From Parvibaculum sp. (GTDB lineage: Bacteria > Pseudomonadota > Alphaproteobacteria > Parvibaculales > Parvibaculaceae): a stretch of DNA of 64,000 bases. The stretch spans positions 620,001-684,000 of the forward strand of contig JAUSMV010000030.1 of the NCBI GenBank assembly GCA_030645235.1, written 5' to 3'. This document shows positions 30,594-41,100 of the stretch, piece after piece (positions within the stretch are counted from its first letter, which is position 1; each line of letters starts with the position of its first letter). The notes under the pieces were generated by a model. It ran no database searches. It saw only the letters and a list, made by a program, of their open reading frames with translations, and was not told the DNA's origin. The position numbers and the translations under genes are program-made.

Positions 30594-31999
30594 TAACTAA
30601 TGGCCTCCGAAGTAACGTTGTGAGAATCCATCATCTGAAGCTCGCGCATCGATGCGTTCGTTCCGGGAATTTCGGTCCCGCGGAGCGAATGGCCCGCGGT
30701 TTCAACGACGAACATCAGAGCGATCCCTCCGATCACACAGGCACCCATCATAAGGTAAGCCGGTATGAGCGCACTGCCGGTTGCCGCGATCATCCAATCG
30801 TTAACGGCGGGCGCTGTGCCTCCGAAAAGTGAGGTCGAGATGTTATAGGCGATAGCAAAGCCGGCAAGTCGCACGTGTGTCGGGAACATGGCCGGGAAGG
30901 TCGCGGAGATCGTTGCGAGTTGCGGCACATAAAGAAGTCCGAGTACCACAAAACCGATGATCGCGCCGGCGAAACCCGTGGCCATCAAATGGTAGAGAGG
31001 AATGGCGAGCACAAAGAGCCCAACGAGTGAGAACCACCAAAGCGGCTTACGTCCCACCTTGTCCGACAGATGCCCGGCAAAAGGTAGAAACAGCATCATG
31101 AACAACATGCCGATGATCGGCACAACGAGCGACTGATCCGTCGTCAGTCCAAGTTGCGTTGAAAAATAGGTAGGCATGAAGCTTAGTAGCGTGTAGTTGA
31201 CCACGTTGAGCGCGACGACGAGCCCCGCAAGAGCAAGCAGTGATCGCCGATAGTTGGACATGAGGGTCTTCAACTCCGCGCCGACTTCACGCTCCTGTCT
31301 ACCGGCTTGTTCAATTTCTTGAAATACCGGCGTGTCTTCGATCTTCGAACGCAAATAGATACCGACCAGGCCAAACGGGGCTGCAACAAGAAACGGCAGC
31401 CTCCAACCCCAGTCATGCATCACCTCCTCGCCCATCAAGACCAAAAAGCCAAGCATCAGTAACGCACCAAACGAGAACCCGGCAAGTGTACCGAATTCGA
31501 GAAAGCTGCCGAAGAATCCGCGCCTTTGGTCAGGTGCATATTCCGCCATAAACGTTGCAGCGCCGCCATACTCACCGCCCGTCGAGAAGCCCTGCACCAT
31601 GCGCAGCAGAACAAGCAGTAAAGGCGACCAAAACCCAACACTGTCATAAGACGGAATCAGACCTATACAGAAGGTCGAACCAGACATCATCAGAATGGTA
31701 AGCGAAAGCACCGATTTCCGACCGAACCTGTCGCCCAGCACTCCCCAGAAGAGGCCGCCGAAGGGACGTACCAGAAACGAGATGGCGAATGTCGCGAGAG
31801 CGAAGAACGTCGCTTGTTGCGCATTCCCCGGGAAGAGTGCACCGGCAATGTAAACGACACCATATGCATAAATACCGTAGTCAAACCACTCGGTCGCATT
31901 GCCAATGGCCGAGGCCGCGATGGCGCGCCTCATCACGCTGGGCGGCACAGCGCCTTCAGAGCCAGGAGTGCTACCGCCCGCCGGTCCCGCGACCAACAT
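30593..31999 (-). CDS. MFS transporter, metabolite:H+ symporter (ProP-like) family
   Basis: ASAIGNATEWFDYGIYAYGVVYIAGALFPG; GVLGDRFGRKSVL; GHLSDKVGRKPL. Confidence 0.9.
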   Translation of the reverse strand: MLVAGPAGGSTPGSEGAVPPSVMRRAIAASAIGNATEWFDYGIYAYGVVYIAGALFPGNAQQATFFALATFAISFLVRPFGGLFWGVLGDRFGRKSVLSLTILMMSGSTFCIGLIPSYDSVGFWSPLLLVLLRMVQGFSTGGEYGGAATFMAEYAPDQRRGFFGSFLEFGTLAGFSFGALLMLGFLVLMGEEVMHDWGWRLPFLVAAPFGLVGIYLRSKIEDTPVFQEIEQAGRQEREVGAELKTLMSNYRRSLLALAGLVVALNVVNYTLLSFMPTYFSTQLGLTTDQSLVVPIIGMLFMMLFLPFAGHLSDKVGRKPLWWFSLVGLFVLAIPLYHLMATGFAGAIIGFVVLGLLYVPQLATISATFPAMFPTHVRLAGFAIAYNISTSLFGGTAPAVNDWMIAATGSALIPAYLMMGACVIGGIALMFVVETAGHSLRGTEIPGTNASMRELQMMDSHNVTSEAIS

Positions 32000-33441
32000 C
32001 AGGCGGCTTCGCTTTCGGCAACCGGTGCGACACGAGAAACAATAAGTGCCTCATGCAGTTCACGCACCGCCGCATCGAAATCGTCCGGCTTGATAAGGAA
32101 CTGAACATCAACATTGCGAATTTGGTGCTGGAGCCCCAGCACCTCGATGCCCGCGTTACTCAGGGTCGTCATCGCATTCGCGACGAGCCCCGGCTCGCTG
32201 ATATCGCTGCCGATAACGGAGACCATCGCCACGAGGTGCGCAGAAACTTCCGCGCTCGGGAAGCGCTCTTCGAGATCAGCGATAACACGCCGCACCGCCG
32301 TCGATTTACTCGCCAGATAGTGCGTGATCGTATTGGCATTGGATGACTTGCTGACAATCCAGATCTTGTTCTTCGTCAGGGTATCAAGGATGGCGACGTC
32401 GTATCCCTTTTCGCCCACCATGTCTTGCTCGAAGAATTCGAGCGCAAAGAGCGAGCGTAGCCCTGTAATGATCTCAACGCGCGGCTTGTCGGAAACATAA
32501 TCGCCGCAGATCAGTGTGCCGCCATCGTCGCGTTCAAAAGTATTGCGTACCCGAAGCGGAATACCTGCCTGTCGCAAGCCGCGCCCGGCTCCCGGATGGA
32601 TAGCCTCCATGCCAAGATTGGCCAGTTGGTCGGCAACATCATAATTTGTGCGACCAATCTTGCGCGCTTTTTCCCGGCCAACGAGTTTCGGATCGGCGCT
32701 TGAGAGATGAAATTCCTTATGGATGATCGCTTCGTGCGCACCAGTAAGGACCGCTGCTCGCGAGAAGATAATCTCGGAATATCCGCGATCATAACGGCGT
32801 ACCGTTCCTTCTTTGCTCGCGGCGTAGCCCGTCACAATCGGTAGGACGGTCGAGATGTCGATCGAAGAGAGTGTTTCACCAATGCGTTCGTCGAGTGTGA
32901 GCTTAGCGGTGTCGCCCCACCCTGTCAGATCGACAAAAGCGGCATTTACGTCCCTATCACGCAGCAGCAAGGCCGTGCTGTGCGCACTATGTGCTTCTCC
33001 AAGGCAGGCCAGCATTTCGCGAACTGTTACCAGAGGTTCTGTCAACAAGAACTGGCCATGACGGCGCAGCCGGTCGAGATCCTCCAGACAGATGCGCATT
33101 TCATCAATACGAGTGTCGATGAAGTCATCGGCTTCCGCCCGACTTTCCGAGCGAGCGAACATATCGGCATTGTGAGTCCGCATGGCAGCGCGAACAGTAT
33201 ATAACGCTTCCTGCCATGGTGCCCCGGTATCGTCGGAAATGAAGTGTCCAAAGACGCCAGGTTCACCACTCTTCTTATGCTCCAGAAGAAGGTCCGTGAT
33301 ACCGGCATAAGCCGAGACGACAAATATGCGCTCATAAAGGTCAGCACCTTTGCGCCCACCGATCAGAACATTGTCGAAAACCGTCTCGGTCACGGCCATT
33401 GACGTGCCACCAATCTTCTCAACGCTGTGTGCTGTTCTCAC
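31999..33441 (-). CDS. ask: Aspartate kinase, ectoine-specific type (Ask_Ect)
   Basis: VRTAHSVEKIGGTSMAVTETVFDNVLIG; GTG start overlapping ectD stop (GTGA); ACT-like C-terminus. Confidence 0.9.
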   Translation of the reverse strand: MRTAHSVEKIGGTSMAVTETVFDNVLIGGRKGADLYERIFVVSAYAGITDLLLEHKKSGEPGVFGHFISDDTGAPWQEALYTVRAAMRTHNADMFARSESRAEADDFIDTRIDEMRICLEDLDRLRRHGQFLLTEPLVTVREMLACLGEAHSAHSTALLLRDRDVNAAFVDLTGWGDTAKLTLDERIGETLSSIDISTVLPIVTGYAASKEGTVRRYDRGYSEIIFSRAAVLTGAHEAIIHKEFHLSSADPKLVGREKARKIGRTNYDVADQLANLGMEAIHPGAGRGLRQAGIPLRVRNTFERDDGGTLICGDYVSDKPRVEIITGLRSLFALEFFEQDMVGEKGYDVAILDTLTKNKIWIVSKSSNANTITHYLASKSTAVRRVIADLEERFPSAEVSAHLVAMVSVIGSDISEPGLVANAMTTLSNAGIEVLGLQHQIRNVDVQFLIKPDDFDAAVRELHEALIVSRVAPVAESEAA

Positions 33442-34352
33442 GTTGCAGACTCCATCAGCGGACCAGACACAGAACACAATGGCTTGGCCTCACGGGATGC
33501 GATGAAGAGTGGACGCGGCTTCGTCGCACCGAATGGCCGCGCCAAACGGTTCGTTACGGCATTGTAAACAATGAACGCATTGGAGCGCCCGAATGGCGTG
33601 ATATTGCCGTTCGAGCCGTGCATCAGATTGCAATCAAAGACAACCACCGTGCCGGGATCGCCGAGCGGTGCCACGATCCCGTGTTCGCCCGCGAGCTCGG
33701 TCAGAATCGTTTCGTCGGGTACGCCGTATTCCTGCTTTTTCAGCGACATCAAATAGTGGTTGTCCGGTGTTTGACCGACGCAGGTCACATATTTGCGGTG
33801 CGAGCCCGGCATCACCATCAATGGCCCGTTATTCGGCGTATTAGGTGCGAGCAGGATCGACATGGACAAGGCGCGCATGCGTGGCATCCCGTCTTCAACG
33901 TGCCAGGTTTCAAAATCAGAATGCCAGTAGAATTCTTTACCTTTGAATCCCGGTTTGTAGTTGAGGCGAGACTGGTGGACATAAATGTCATCGTCGAGCA
34001 GAAATCGTGCGACGCCTGCCAACCGCTCATCGGCTACGAGCCGCGCAAGCTGCGCGTTCTGTTCATGGATGCGGAAAATCGAGCGAACCTCATCGCCGCC
34101 GGACTCGGTGACAATCGTGTATGGATCGAGCGCAGAAGGATCGTCAAGAAGCTCTCTCGTTTCGGACTGAAGGAGCTTCACTTCGTGCTCGCTGAAGACG
34201 TTTTCGAGGATGAGATAGCCTTGCTCTTCGAACTGTACCGCCTGTTCACGGCTCAACGGTGCGGTGACATCCCAACTTCGGTGAACGACGGGATCAAGAC
34301 GCAGTAGCACCTCAGCGCGTGCCGCGCATCGCGAAGGATAGAAATCTTGCAT
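33438..34352 (-). CDS. ectD: Ectoine hydroxylase
   Basis: FYWHSDFETWHVEDGMPRMRALSMSILLAPNTPNNGPLMVMPGSHRKYV signature. Confidence 0.97.
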   Translation of the reverse strand: MQDFYPSRCAARAEVLLRLDPVVHRSWDVTAPLSREQAVQFEEQGYLILENVFSEHEVKLLQSETRELLDDPSALDPYTIVTESGGDEVRSIFRIHEQNAQLARLVADERLAGVARFLLDDDIYVHQSRLNYKPGFKGKEFYWHSDFETWHVEDGMPRMRALSMSILLAPNTPNNGPLMVMPGSHRKYVTCVGQTPDNHYLMSLKKQEYGVPDETILTELAGEHGIVAPLGDPGTVVVFDCNLMHGSNGNITPFGRSNAFIVYNAVTNRLARPFGATKPRPLFIASREAKPLCSVSGPLMESAT

Positions 34353-34375
34353 AAGTTCGAGCCTCTGGATCTTGA

Positions 34376-34789
34376 TTAACTGGCAAGCGCCTGCGCCACG
34401 GCCACGTCAGCTTCAACGGGATAGGCACCCGTCTCGTCATGAACTTCACGACCGGTGACCGGCGGATTAAATACGCAAGCAGTAACAATATCCGTGCGCG
34501 GCCGCACGATGTGTTCGTCATGGCTGTTCAGCGCATAGAGCGTGCCCGGTCGCAAATCGTGGACATGCCCCGTACCCAGATCCTCGATCGTTCCCTCGCC
34601 TGCCAGCACGAAGACCGCTTCCACATGGTTTTTGTAATGCATGTGCAGTTCCTTGCCTGCATACATTGTTGTGATGTGGAAGGAGAAGCCCATGCCTTCT
34701 TCCTTCAGGAGAAGGCGAGCGCTCTCCCATCCACCCGTCACAATGTTGCGGTCAGAACTGCGCGTGTCGTCAAGTTTGCGAATAAGCAT
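34376..34789 (-). CDS. ectC: L-ectoine synthase
   Basis: [66 protein letters not shown]. Confidence 0.97.
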   Translation of the reverse strand: MLIRKLDDTRSSDRNIVTGGWESARLLLKEEGMGFSFHITTMYAGKELHMHYKNHVEAVFVLAGEGTIEDLGTGHVHDLRPGTLYALNSHDEHIVRPRTDIVTACVFNPPVTGREVHDETGAYPVEADVAVAQALAS

Positions 34790-34805
34790 ATGGTTTTCTC
34801 CTGGT

Positions 34806-36110
34806 TTAATCAGCAGCAACGACGAAGGCAGGCTCATAGGCGCGCCGCACGCAATCTTCGAGAATGTCGAGGCCCTGCACGAGAAGATCATCGTCGATAA
34901 CAAGGGGAGCGAGCACTTTGACAACTTCATCATGCGCACCGCTGGTTTCGATGATCAGTCCACGTTCAAAAGCGACGCTGGTGATGCGTTGAGCAATTTT
35001 GCCGGACTTCACGTCCAAACCTCGCATCATGCCGCGGCCTCGCGTCGAGAGGTCGTGAGCTTCAGCCATTTTCTCAAGCCGCTTGCCGAGATAATTGCCG
35101 CGACGTTTCACATCTTCCATGAAGGCGTCACTACTCCAGAAATGACGAAGCGTAGCGGTCGCTGTCACGAAGGCATGATTGTTGCCACGGAATGTGCCGT
35201 TATGTTCGCCCGGTGACCACTGGTCGAGCTCCGGGTGAAAGAGCGTGAGGGCAAAAGGAAGCCCCATGCCTGAGAGTGATTTTGCCAGTGTCACAATGTC
35301 GGGAACGATGCCGACATCCTCGAAACTGAAGAAACTCCCCGTACGTCCACAACCAGCTTGAATATCATCAACAATCAGCAAAGCGCCGTGGCGCTTGGCG
35401 ATATCAGCAATGCTGCGTAACCATTCCGGTGAAGCGGTGTTGAGACCTCCTTCGCCCTGAACCGTCTCGACGAGAATTGCTGCTGGCGCATCAAGACCAC
35501 TCGACGGATCGGATAGGCGTTGATCGAGCATCTGCGCCGTATCGACATCCGGCCCGTAATAACCATCATAGGGTTCGTGGCTAACATGATTGAGCGGAAT
35601 GCCTGCGCCACCGCGTTTGCCAGCATTACCGGTGCAGGCGAGCGCACCTAGTGTCATGCCATGGAAGCCGTTAGTGAAGGCAACGACATGCTGTCGTCCT
35701 GTGATCTTGCGTGCGAGCTTCAGCGCCGCTTCAACAGCGTTGGTGCCGGTCGGACCGGTGAACATAGCGCGATAATCGAGATTGCGAGGCTTCAGGATGA
35801 GCGTCTCGAATGTATGAAGGAAATCAGCTTTCGCTTCGGTGTGCAGATCAAGGCTATGTGTTATGCCATCCGCCGAGATGTAATCGAGCAATGCTTGTTT
35901 CAGAATTGGATGATTGTGACCATAATTAAGGGTCGAGCACCCCGCAAGGAAGTCAAGGTAGCGTCCATCGTTCTCGTCATACATCCAAACACCTTCGGCG
36001 CGCGTGAACTGGCGCGGCATGGAACGCGCGTAGCTGCGCACCTGCGATTCCATACGGTCATAGATGGCAAGTTTAGGGATGGTTCGTGTCGGACGGGGTT
36101 GAATAGTCAT
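34806..36110 (-). CDS. ectB: Diaminobutyrate--2-oxoglutarate transaminase
   Basis: [48 protein letters not shown]; class III aminotransferase. Confidence 0.97.
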   Translation of the reverse strand: MTIQPRPTRTIPKLAIYDRMESQVRSYARSMPRQFTRAEGVWMYDENDGRYLDFLAGCSTLNYGHNHPILKQALLDYISADGITHSLDLHTEAKADFLHTFETLILKPRNLDYRAMFTGPTGTNAVEAALKLARKITGRQHVVAFTNGFHGMTLGALACTGNAGKRGGAGIPLNHVSHEPYDGYYGPDVDTAQMLDQRLSDPSSGLDAPAAILVETVQGEGGLNTASPEWLRSIADIAKRHGALLIVDDIQAGCGRTGSFFSFEDVGIVPDIVTLAKSLSGMGLPFALTLFHPELDQWSPGEHNGTFRGNNHAFVTATATLRHFWSSDAFMEDVKRRGNYLGKRLEKMAEAHDLSTRGRGMMRGLDVKSGKIAQRITSVAFERGLIIETSGAHDEVVKVLAPLVIDDDLLVQGLDILEDCVRRAYEPAFVVAAD

Positions 36111-36775
36111 GTTGCTTCCTTTGCGGATAATTCGAGTTGTGGGGTGAGCAACCTGATCGAGACGAGAAACTCGGTGTCGTGCTCCCCAGCGAAATGGACG
36201 TCGCGTTGGAATATCGGGCGCCGCTGAAGGCCTGCACCGCGGCGACGCGCAAATGAACCGAACAAGGCCCAAGAAGCGTTATTCGCTTCCGTGATCGTGG
36301 TGATAAGCGTTGTGACATCCTTCACTGCCTGCCGCGTCATCAACTCATCAAGCATCCGCTTACCTAATCCCGTCCCTCGTGCAGAGGCATGCACCGCGAC
36401 CTGCCAGACGAAAATCCGGTCCGGTTCGGCCGGCGGACGATAGGCCGAGATCCAGCCGATCATTTTGCCGGCCCGCTCCGCAACGACGCAGGTCTCTTTG
36501 AAATGCGTGCACAAAAGCAGTCCGCAATAGGCCGAATTGGTATCAAGCGGCGGGCAGTCGCGGATCAGCGCTGAAATATCCGCGCCATCGTCCAAACGGG
36601 GAGTGCGAAGGGAGAGCGAGAAAGACTGTTTACGATCCCTGGATGTCGAAAGGCCGCGAGCCTCATCCTGTTCACATATACTAATTGCTTCGTCCTCCGA
36701 AGTTTTTAGTTTTGACTTTATTGCCAATCGCTTAAGAACTAGGCAATATATAAAGGGTTTATGCATATTTATCAA
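36107..36775 (-). CDS. ectA: L-2,4-diaminobutyric acid acetyltransferase (start uncertain)
   Basis: LDTNSAYCGLLLCTHFKETCVVAERAGKMIGWISAYRPPAEPDRIFVWQVAVHASARGTGLGKRML; ATGA overlap with ectB. Confidence 0.95.
   Translation of the reverse strand: MINMHKPFIYCLVLKRLAIKSKLKTSEDEAISICEQDEARGLSTSRDRKQSFSLSLRTPRLDDGADISALIRDCPPLDTNSAYCGLLLCTHFKETCVVAERAGKMIGWISAYRPPAEPDRIFVWQVAVHASARGTGLGKRMLDELMTRQAVKDVTTLITTITEANNASWALFGSFARRRGAGLQRRPIFQRDVHFAGEHDTEFLVSIRLLTPQLELSAKEAT
36688..36702. promoter_or_regulatory. Candidate operator inverted repeat CTTCG-tcctc-CGAAG in ectA 5' region
   Basis: Perfect 5-bp arms read directly; function inferred. Confidence 0.25.
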
Positions 36776-36823
36776 CCTCTTTGAGTCATTCAGTCACCAG
36801 AAGCGCATAAAAGCCACATTATT

Positions 36824-36840
36824 ACTTCGGTTTTTGAAGT
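36824..36840. promoter_or_regulatory. Candidate operator inverted repeat ACTTC-ggttttt-GAAGT between ectA and ectR
   Basis: Perfect 5-bp arms in the divergent intergenic region; EctR binding inferred. Confidence 0.35.
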
Positions 36841-36887
36841 TATTAAGGTGCTTGGCAGGGGACCGGCAAACCGATATTCGTTGGCGA

Positions 36888-37373
36888 ATGGAAAGACAGA
36901 TCACCAACGCAACGCTTCGCGCGATCCGGCGGATTCTGCGCGCGACCGACCAGGGCGGGCGCAAGCTCGCAGCAGCCACCGGCCTTACGCCTTCACAGTT
37001 GATGGTTCTTCAGCAGATTGAGCGAAGCGGCGAGACGACACCGAGCACCGTTGCTGCGGCGCTTCAATTCGGACAGGCGACCGTGACAAATATCGTCGAT
37101 CGACTTGAGGAAGCGGGTCTCGCGACGAGGCAGCGAAACGAACGCGACAAGCGCCAATTCCTGCTCCACGTCACGGAATCAGGCCGCGCCATGCTGGAGG
37201 CAGCACCCGACCTTTTGCAGGAGCGTTTTCGCGACCGCTTTGAAGTACTGCCTTCCTGGGAGCAGGCCATGATCCTCGCCGCACTCGAGCGGCTCGGTGA
37301 GTTGCTGGACGCAACCGACATTGACGCGGCACCGCTGATCGACACGGGCGCTATCGACAGATCGCTCGGATGA
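36888..37373 (+). CDS. ectR: MarR-family transcriptional regulator of ectoine operon (EctR-like), divergent from ectA
   Basis: TPSQLMVLQQIERSGETTPSTVAAALQFGQATVTNIVDRLEEAGLATRQRNERDKRQFLLHVTESG; placed next to ectABCD. Confidence 0.88.
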   Translation: MERQITNATLRAIRRILRATDQGGRKLAAATGLTPSQLMVLQQIERSGETTPSTVAAALQFGQATVTNIVDRLEEAGLATRQRNERDKRQFLLHVTESGRAMLEAAPDLLQERFRDRFEVLPSWEQAMILAALERLGELLDATDIDAAPLIDTGAIDRSLG

Positions 37374-37374
37374 C

Positions 37375-37410
37375 GCGCTGAACAGGAAGGATTGGCTGTG
37401 CAGGCAGTCC
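37375..37410 (+). repeat. Right copy of ~37-bp direct repeat bracketing the ectoine region
   Basis: GCGCTGAACAGGAAGGATTGGCTGTGCAGGCAGTCC, begins just after ectR stop. Confidence 0.85.
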
Positions 37411-37429
37411 TGCGCGCACCCGTCTCACC

Positions 37430-37627
37430 CTGTTTTTCCCTGTTAATAGGGAAATTACAGGGAAATCCGTCAAAATTCGGCACTTTCCTCCGTCTCTCGC
37501 GCCAAAAAACTACGCAAAATCCGTGGCTTACAGACAAATTCCCTGCTTCAAAAAAACAGGGAACATTTTTGAAGCGAACAGGGAAAAGTTTGAAACTAAC
37601 AGAGAAGAATTTTGGCTGAACAGGGAA
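37430..37627. repeat. Intergenic element rich in CAGGGAA/TTCCCTG words with palindrome TTCCCTGTTAATAGGGAA
   Basis: At least six TTCCCTG/CAGGGAA words within 200 bp. Confidence 0.7.
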
Positions 37628-38161
37628 TGGGGAACGCTATGATTTCAAGACGGCTGTAAATGAGAATGGAGATACCTCGTCAACGGGTCCGCATTGCAGG
37701 TTCACTCTCAGATTTTGCCCTGAGGGCATATCAAGAATTTTTGACCTGTTTTTTTCTAGATAACGCAAGACCGTGTCGCTATGCAAAGCGTCGGATAGAG
37801 AAATCTCATCTGTGTAGTGACTCTGAGCTTGCCCTCAACCCTGAGCAGTCGAACTGGAAATTTTGGCTTGATGCGGCGGTATCCAGAATTCGCGTACGCA
37901 TACTATTGAACTCTGTCAGACGTGCGCTTTGCGCCGCCTGCGGGCATTCACTGCCAACCGATAAAGCTTGAATCATCGATGGGTGGCATTTGACTCAGGC
38001 GTAGTTTGGCCAAGGTCAACATTGATTGATCGATCGACGACCTCAATGCACCTCACCTAATGAGGGTGTGAGAACTCCACGAACATCTCGATATTCATCG
38101 TCGCCTCGCGCTTGGTGACAACGATATATTTCCTAACGACGGCGTCGGATATCCACGCCAC

Positions 38162-41100
38162 CTAAAGGCGCACGCGAAGATGACGGACACCTTCTCTATC
38201 GTCAATCTCTATGCGCAGTGGCCGTTCATTGAGCGTTACGCCATCGAGGTCGGCCATCACGACGCCTCGGCTATGGCCTTCCGGATTTTCGATAACAATT
38301 TCGTAGCGCGCCGCGCCATGCAGAAAAGTGATCCGAGCCTCGGGCCATGTTGTTGGCAGGCAAGGATCGAGGCAAAGTACCGTGCCCTCAATGCGCAAGC
38401 CTAAGATGCTTTCGATACCCGCACGCTGCATCCAGCCCGCCGAACCCGTGTACCATGTCCAGCCGCCACGCCCGACATGCGGCGCGATCGAATAGACATC
38501 GGCGGCAACGACATAGGGTTCCACCTTGTAGCGATGCACGTCGGCGCGTGTGCGTGCATGGTTGATCGGGTTCAGCATCGCAAAAAGCTCAACCGCTTTG
38601 TCGCCTTGTCCAAGCTCCGCCAGAGCCATGACCGACCAAAGGGCTGCATGGGTGTATTGTCCGCCATTCTCGCGGATGCCCGGCGGGTAGCCTTTGATGT
38701 ATCCCGGATCGAGCGGCGTTTTGTCAAAGGGTGGCCGGAACAGAAGTGCGACGCCATCTTGCGGGCGGACGAGTTCGCGTCCGGCGGACGCCATCGCTTG
38801 TGTTGCGCGCTCGATATTTTTCGAACCGGAAAGCACGGCCCAAGATTGCGCGATGCTGTCGATTTGACATTCGATACTCGCCGCAGAACCGAGTGGTGAG
38901 CCGTCATCAAACCAACCGCGACGATACCATTCGCCATCCCATGCTTCGCGGTCGAGCGATGCCTCAAGCGCTGAGGCGTGAGCGCGCCACGTCACGGCGC
39001 GTTTTGCGTCGCCGCGTGCCTCGGCGAGAGGACCGAATGCGTTTAATGTGGCCAATAGCAACCAGCCAAGCCAAACGCTTTCGCCGTCACCACATGCGCC
39101 GACGCGATTCATCCCGTCATTCCAATCACCTGTGCCGATAAGCGGTAAGCCGTGGCCGCCCGATGCAAGACTGCAATCAAGCGCGAGAGCGCAATGTTCA
39201 TAGAGGGATGCCGATGTGTCGGATATGGTCGGCTGAAAGTAAGCATCGTGTTCATTGGGACCGAGCTTCGGACCTTCTAGAAAGGCAACTATTTCATCGA
39301 GCACGGCATCGTCGCCGCTACCCTGAATGTAATGGGCTGCGATATAGGCGAGCCATACGCGGTCATCTGAGAAATGAGTGCGAATACCCTGACCGGAATG
39401 AGGCAACCACCAATGCTGCACATCACCTTCGATGAATTGTCGTGATGCGGCGTGCAGCAGATGCTGGCGCACCATCGCGGGGCTGGACGCCAGCACCGCT
39501 GTCCCGTCCTGCAACTGATCGCGAAAGCCATAAGCACCGCTTGATTGATAAAAAGCGGAGCGCGCCCAGATACGGCAGGCGATTGTTTGATAGAGCAGCC
39601 AACCATTCAGCATGATGTCCATTGAGCGGTCTGGTGTTTTGACCTGCACCTTGCCGAGGACGTTCGTCCAGAATGTTTCGATTTCGCGCTCCACGATGTC
39701 GAGATCGGCGGCGCGATAGCGTGTGATCAGCGCTCGGGCGTCGCCCGTATTTGCCGCCTGACCAAGAAAGAACGCGATTTCAATACTCTCGCCGGGTTGA
39801 AGCTTAACCGTCGTCCGCATCGCGCAACACGGGTCGAGGCCCGCGCCTGTTGATTTTGAAAACGCAGTCTGCCCGACCAAGGCTTCTGGCTGGCGGAGTG
39901 TTCCGTTGCGCCCGATGAATTCTGTGCGGTCACCCGTCCAGTCATCTTGCAGGTTTTCCATATCGGCAAAAGCAATCTTCGATCCGAAGGGGCCGTTCCA
40001 CAGATTTTGTGCAAAGAGAGCGCCTGTTTCCTGGTCTATCGTCGTTGTCACAAAAGCAGCGGAAGCTTGACGCGATGGGCCTAGCACCCACTCCGCATAA
40101 GCCGTCAAATCCAGACGCCGCACGCGGCTCGAATGGTTGCGCAGCCGCAGGCGCGAGATTTTAATTGGGTCGCAAAGCGATACGAATTGGGTCAGGTCAA
40201 CCGCAATTTCATAGCTCGTATGACTGAACCGGCTGTAGCCGCGACCGTGACGTGCGATATAAGTTGCGTTCTCATTGCGAATGGGTGAGGCCGTGGCGCT
40301 CCAAAGGTCGCCTGTGTCTGCATCCCTGATGTAGAAGGCCTCGCCAGAACGATCGGAGACAGGATCGTTTGACCAGGGTGTCAGCTGATTTTCACGCGCG
40401 TTGCCGGACCACGTGCATCCGCCGCCTTCAACACCAACCTGAAAGCCAAAGCCGGTATTGGCGATGACGTTGATCCACGGCGCCGGTGTTGTCTGACCTG
40501 ATTGCAGGATCGTTACATATTCACGCCCGTCATCGGAGAAACCTCCAAGGCCGTTAAAAAATTCAAGCTCCCTCGTCATCGCGGCATTATCTGACGGGGC
40601 TGTGCTGACGGGTTTTGGACGCTTGATAACCGGTGCTGGATTCAGCGCGCTGCCGGAGGCATGCTCGAGCTGATCGGACAAACGCCCGCGTCGACCGACA
40701 AGAACAACGCGCGAGACGGAGATCAGAAGCGCGCGAGCATCTGCGGACATCAGATCGGATCGCAACACGAAGATGCTGCCTGCGGTGCGTTTATGGTCTG
40801 CTGCGAGGCGCGACTGGTTTGTGCGCACCAATGTCTCAATAGCGATCTGAAGATCTTGCACATAGGATGAGGAGCGATCATTTAGAATGACAATGTCCAC
40901 CGCAAGCTGTTTCATTTTCAGATATTGGAACGCTTGCAGTACCTCATGCACAATGTCGAGATCTTCCGTTTCCGAAATGCGCAAAAGCAGGATTGGGACA
41001 TCACCCGAAATGCCGTAGGGCCAGAGCGAGGACTGAGTGCCCGCACCGCGCAGAATCGTCTCGGAGGAAGGACGCAGCGTTGATGTGGCATAGAGGAGAT

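Noticed and set aside
33399-34307. 302-aa plus-strand ORF
   Set aside because: Antisense to ectD; translation has no family motif.
37660-37971. 103-aa plus-strand ORF between ectR and ndvB
   Set aside because: No recognisable motif or good start context; lies in repeat-derived intergenic DNA; composition looks non-coding.
38040-38160. Short minus-strand peptide WISDAVVRKYIVVTKREATMNIEMFVEFSHPH after ndvB stop
   Set aside because: Too short and no family match that I can support.
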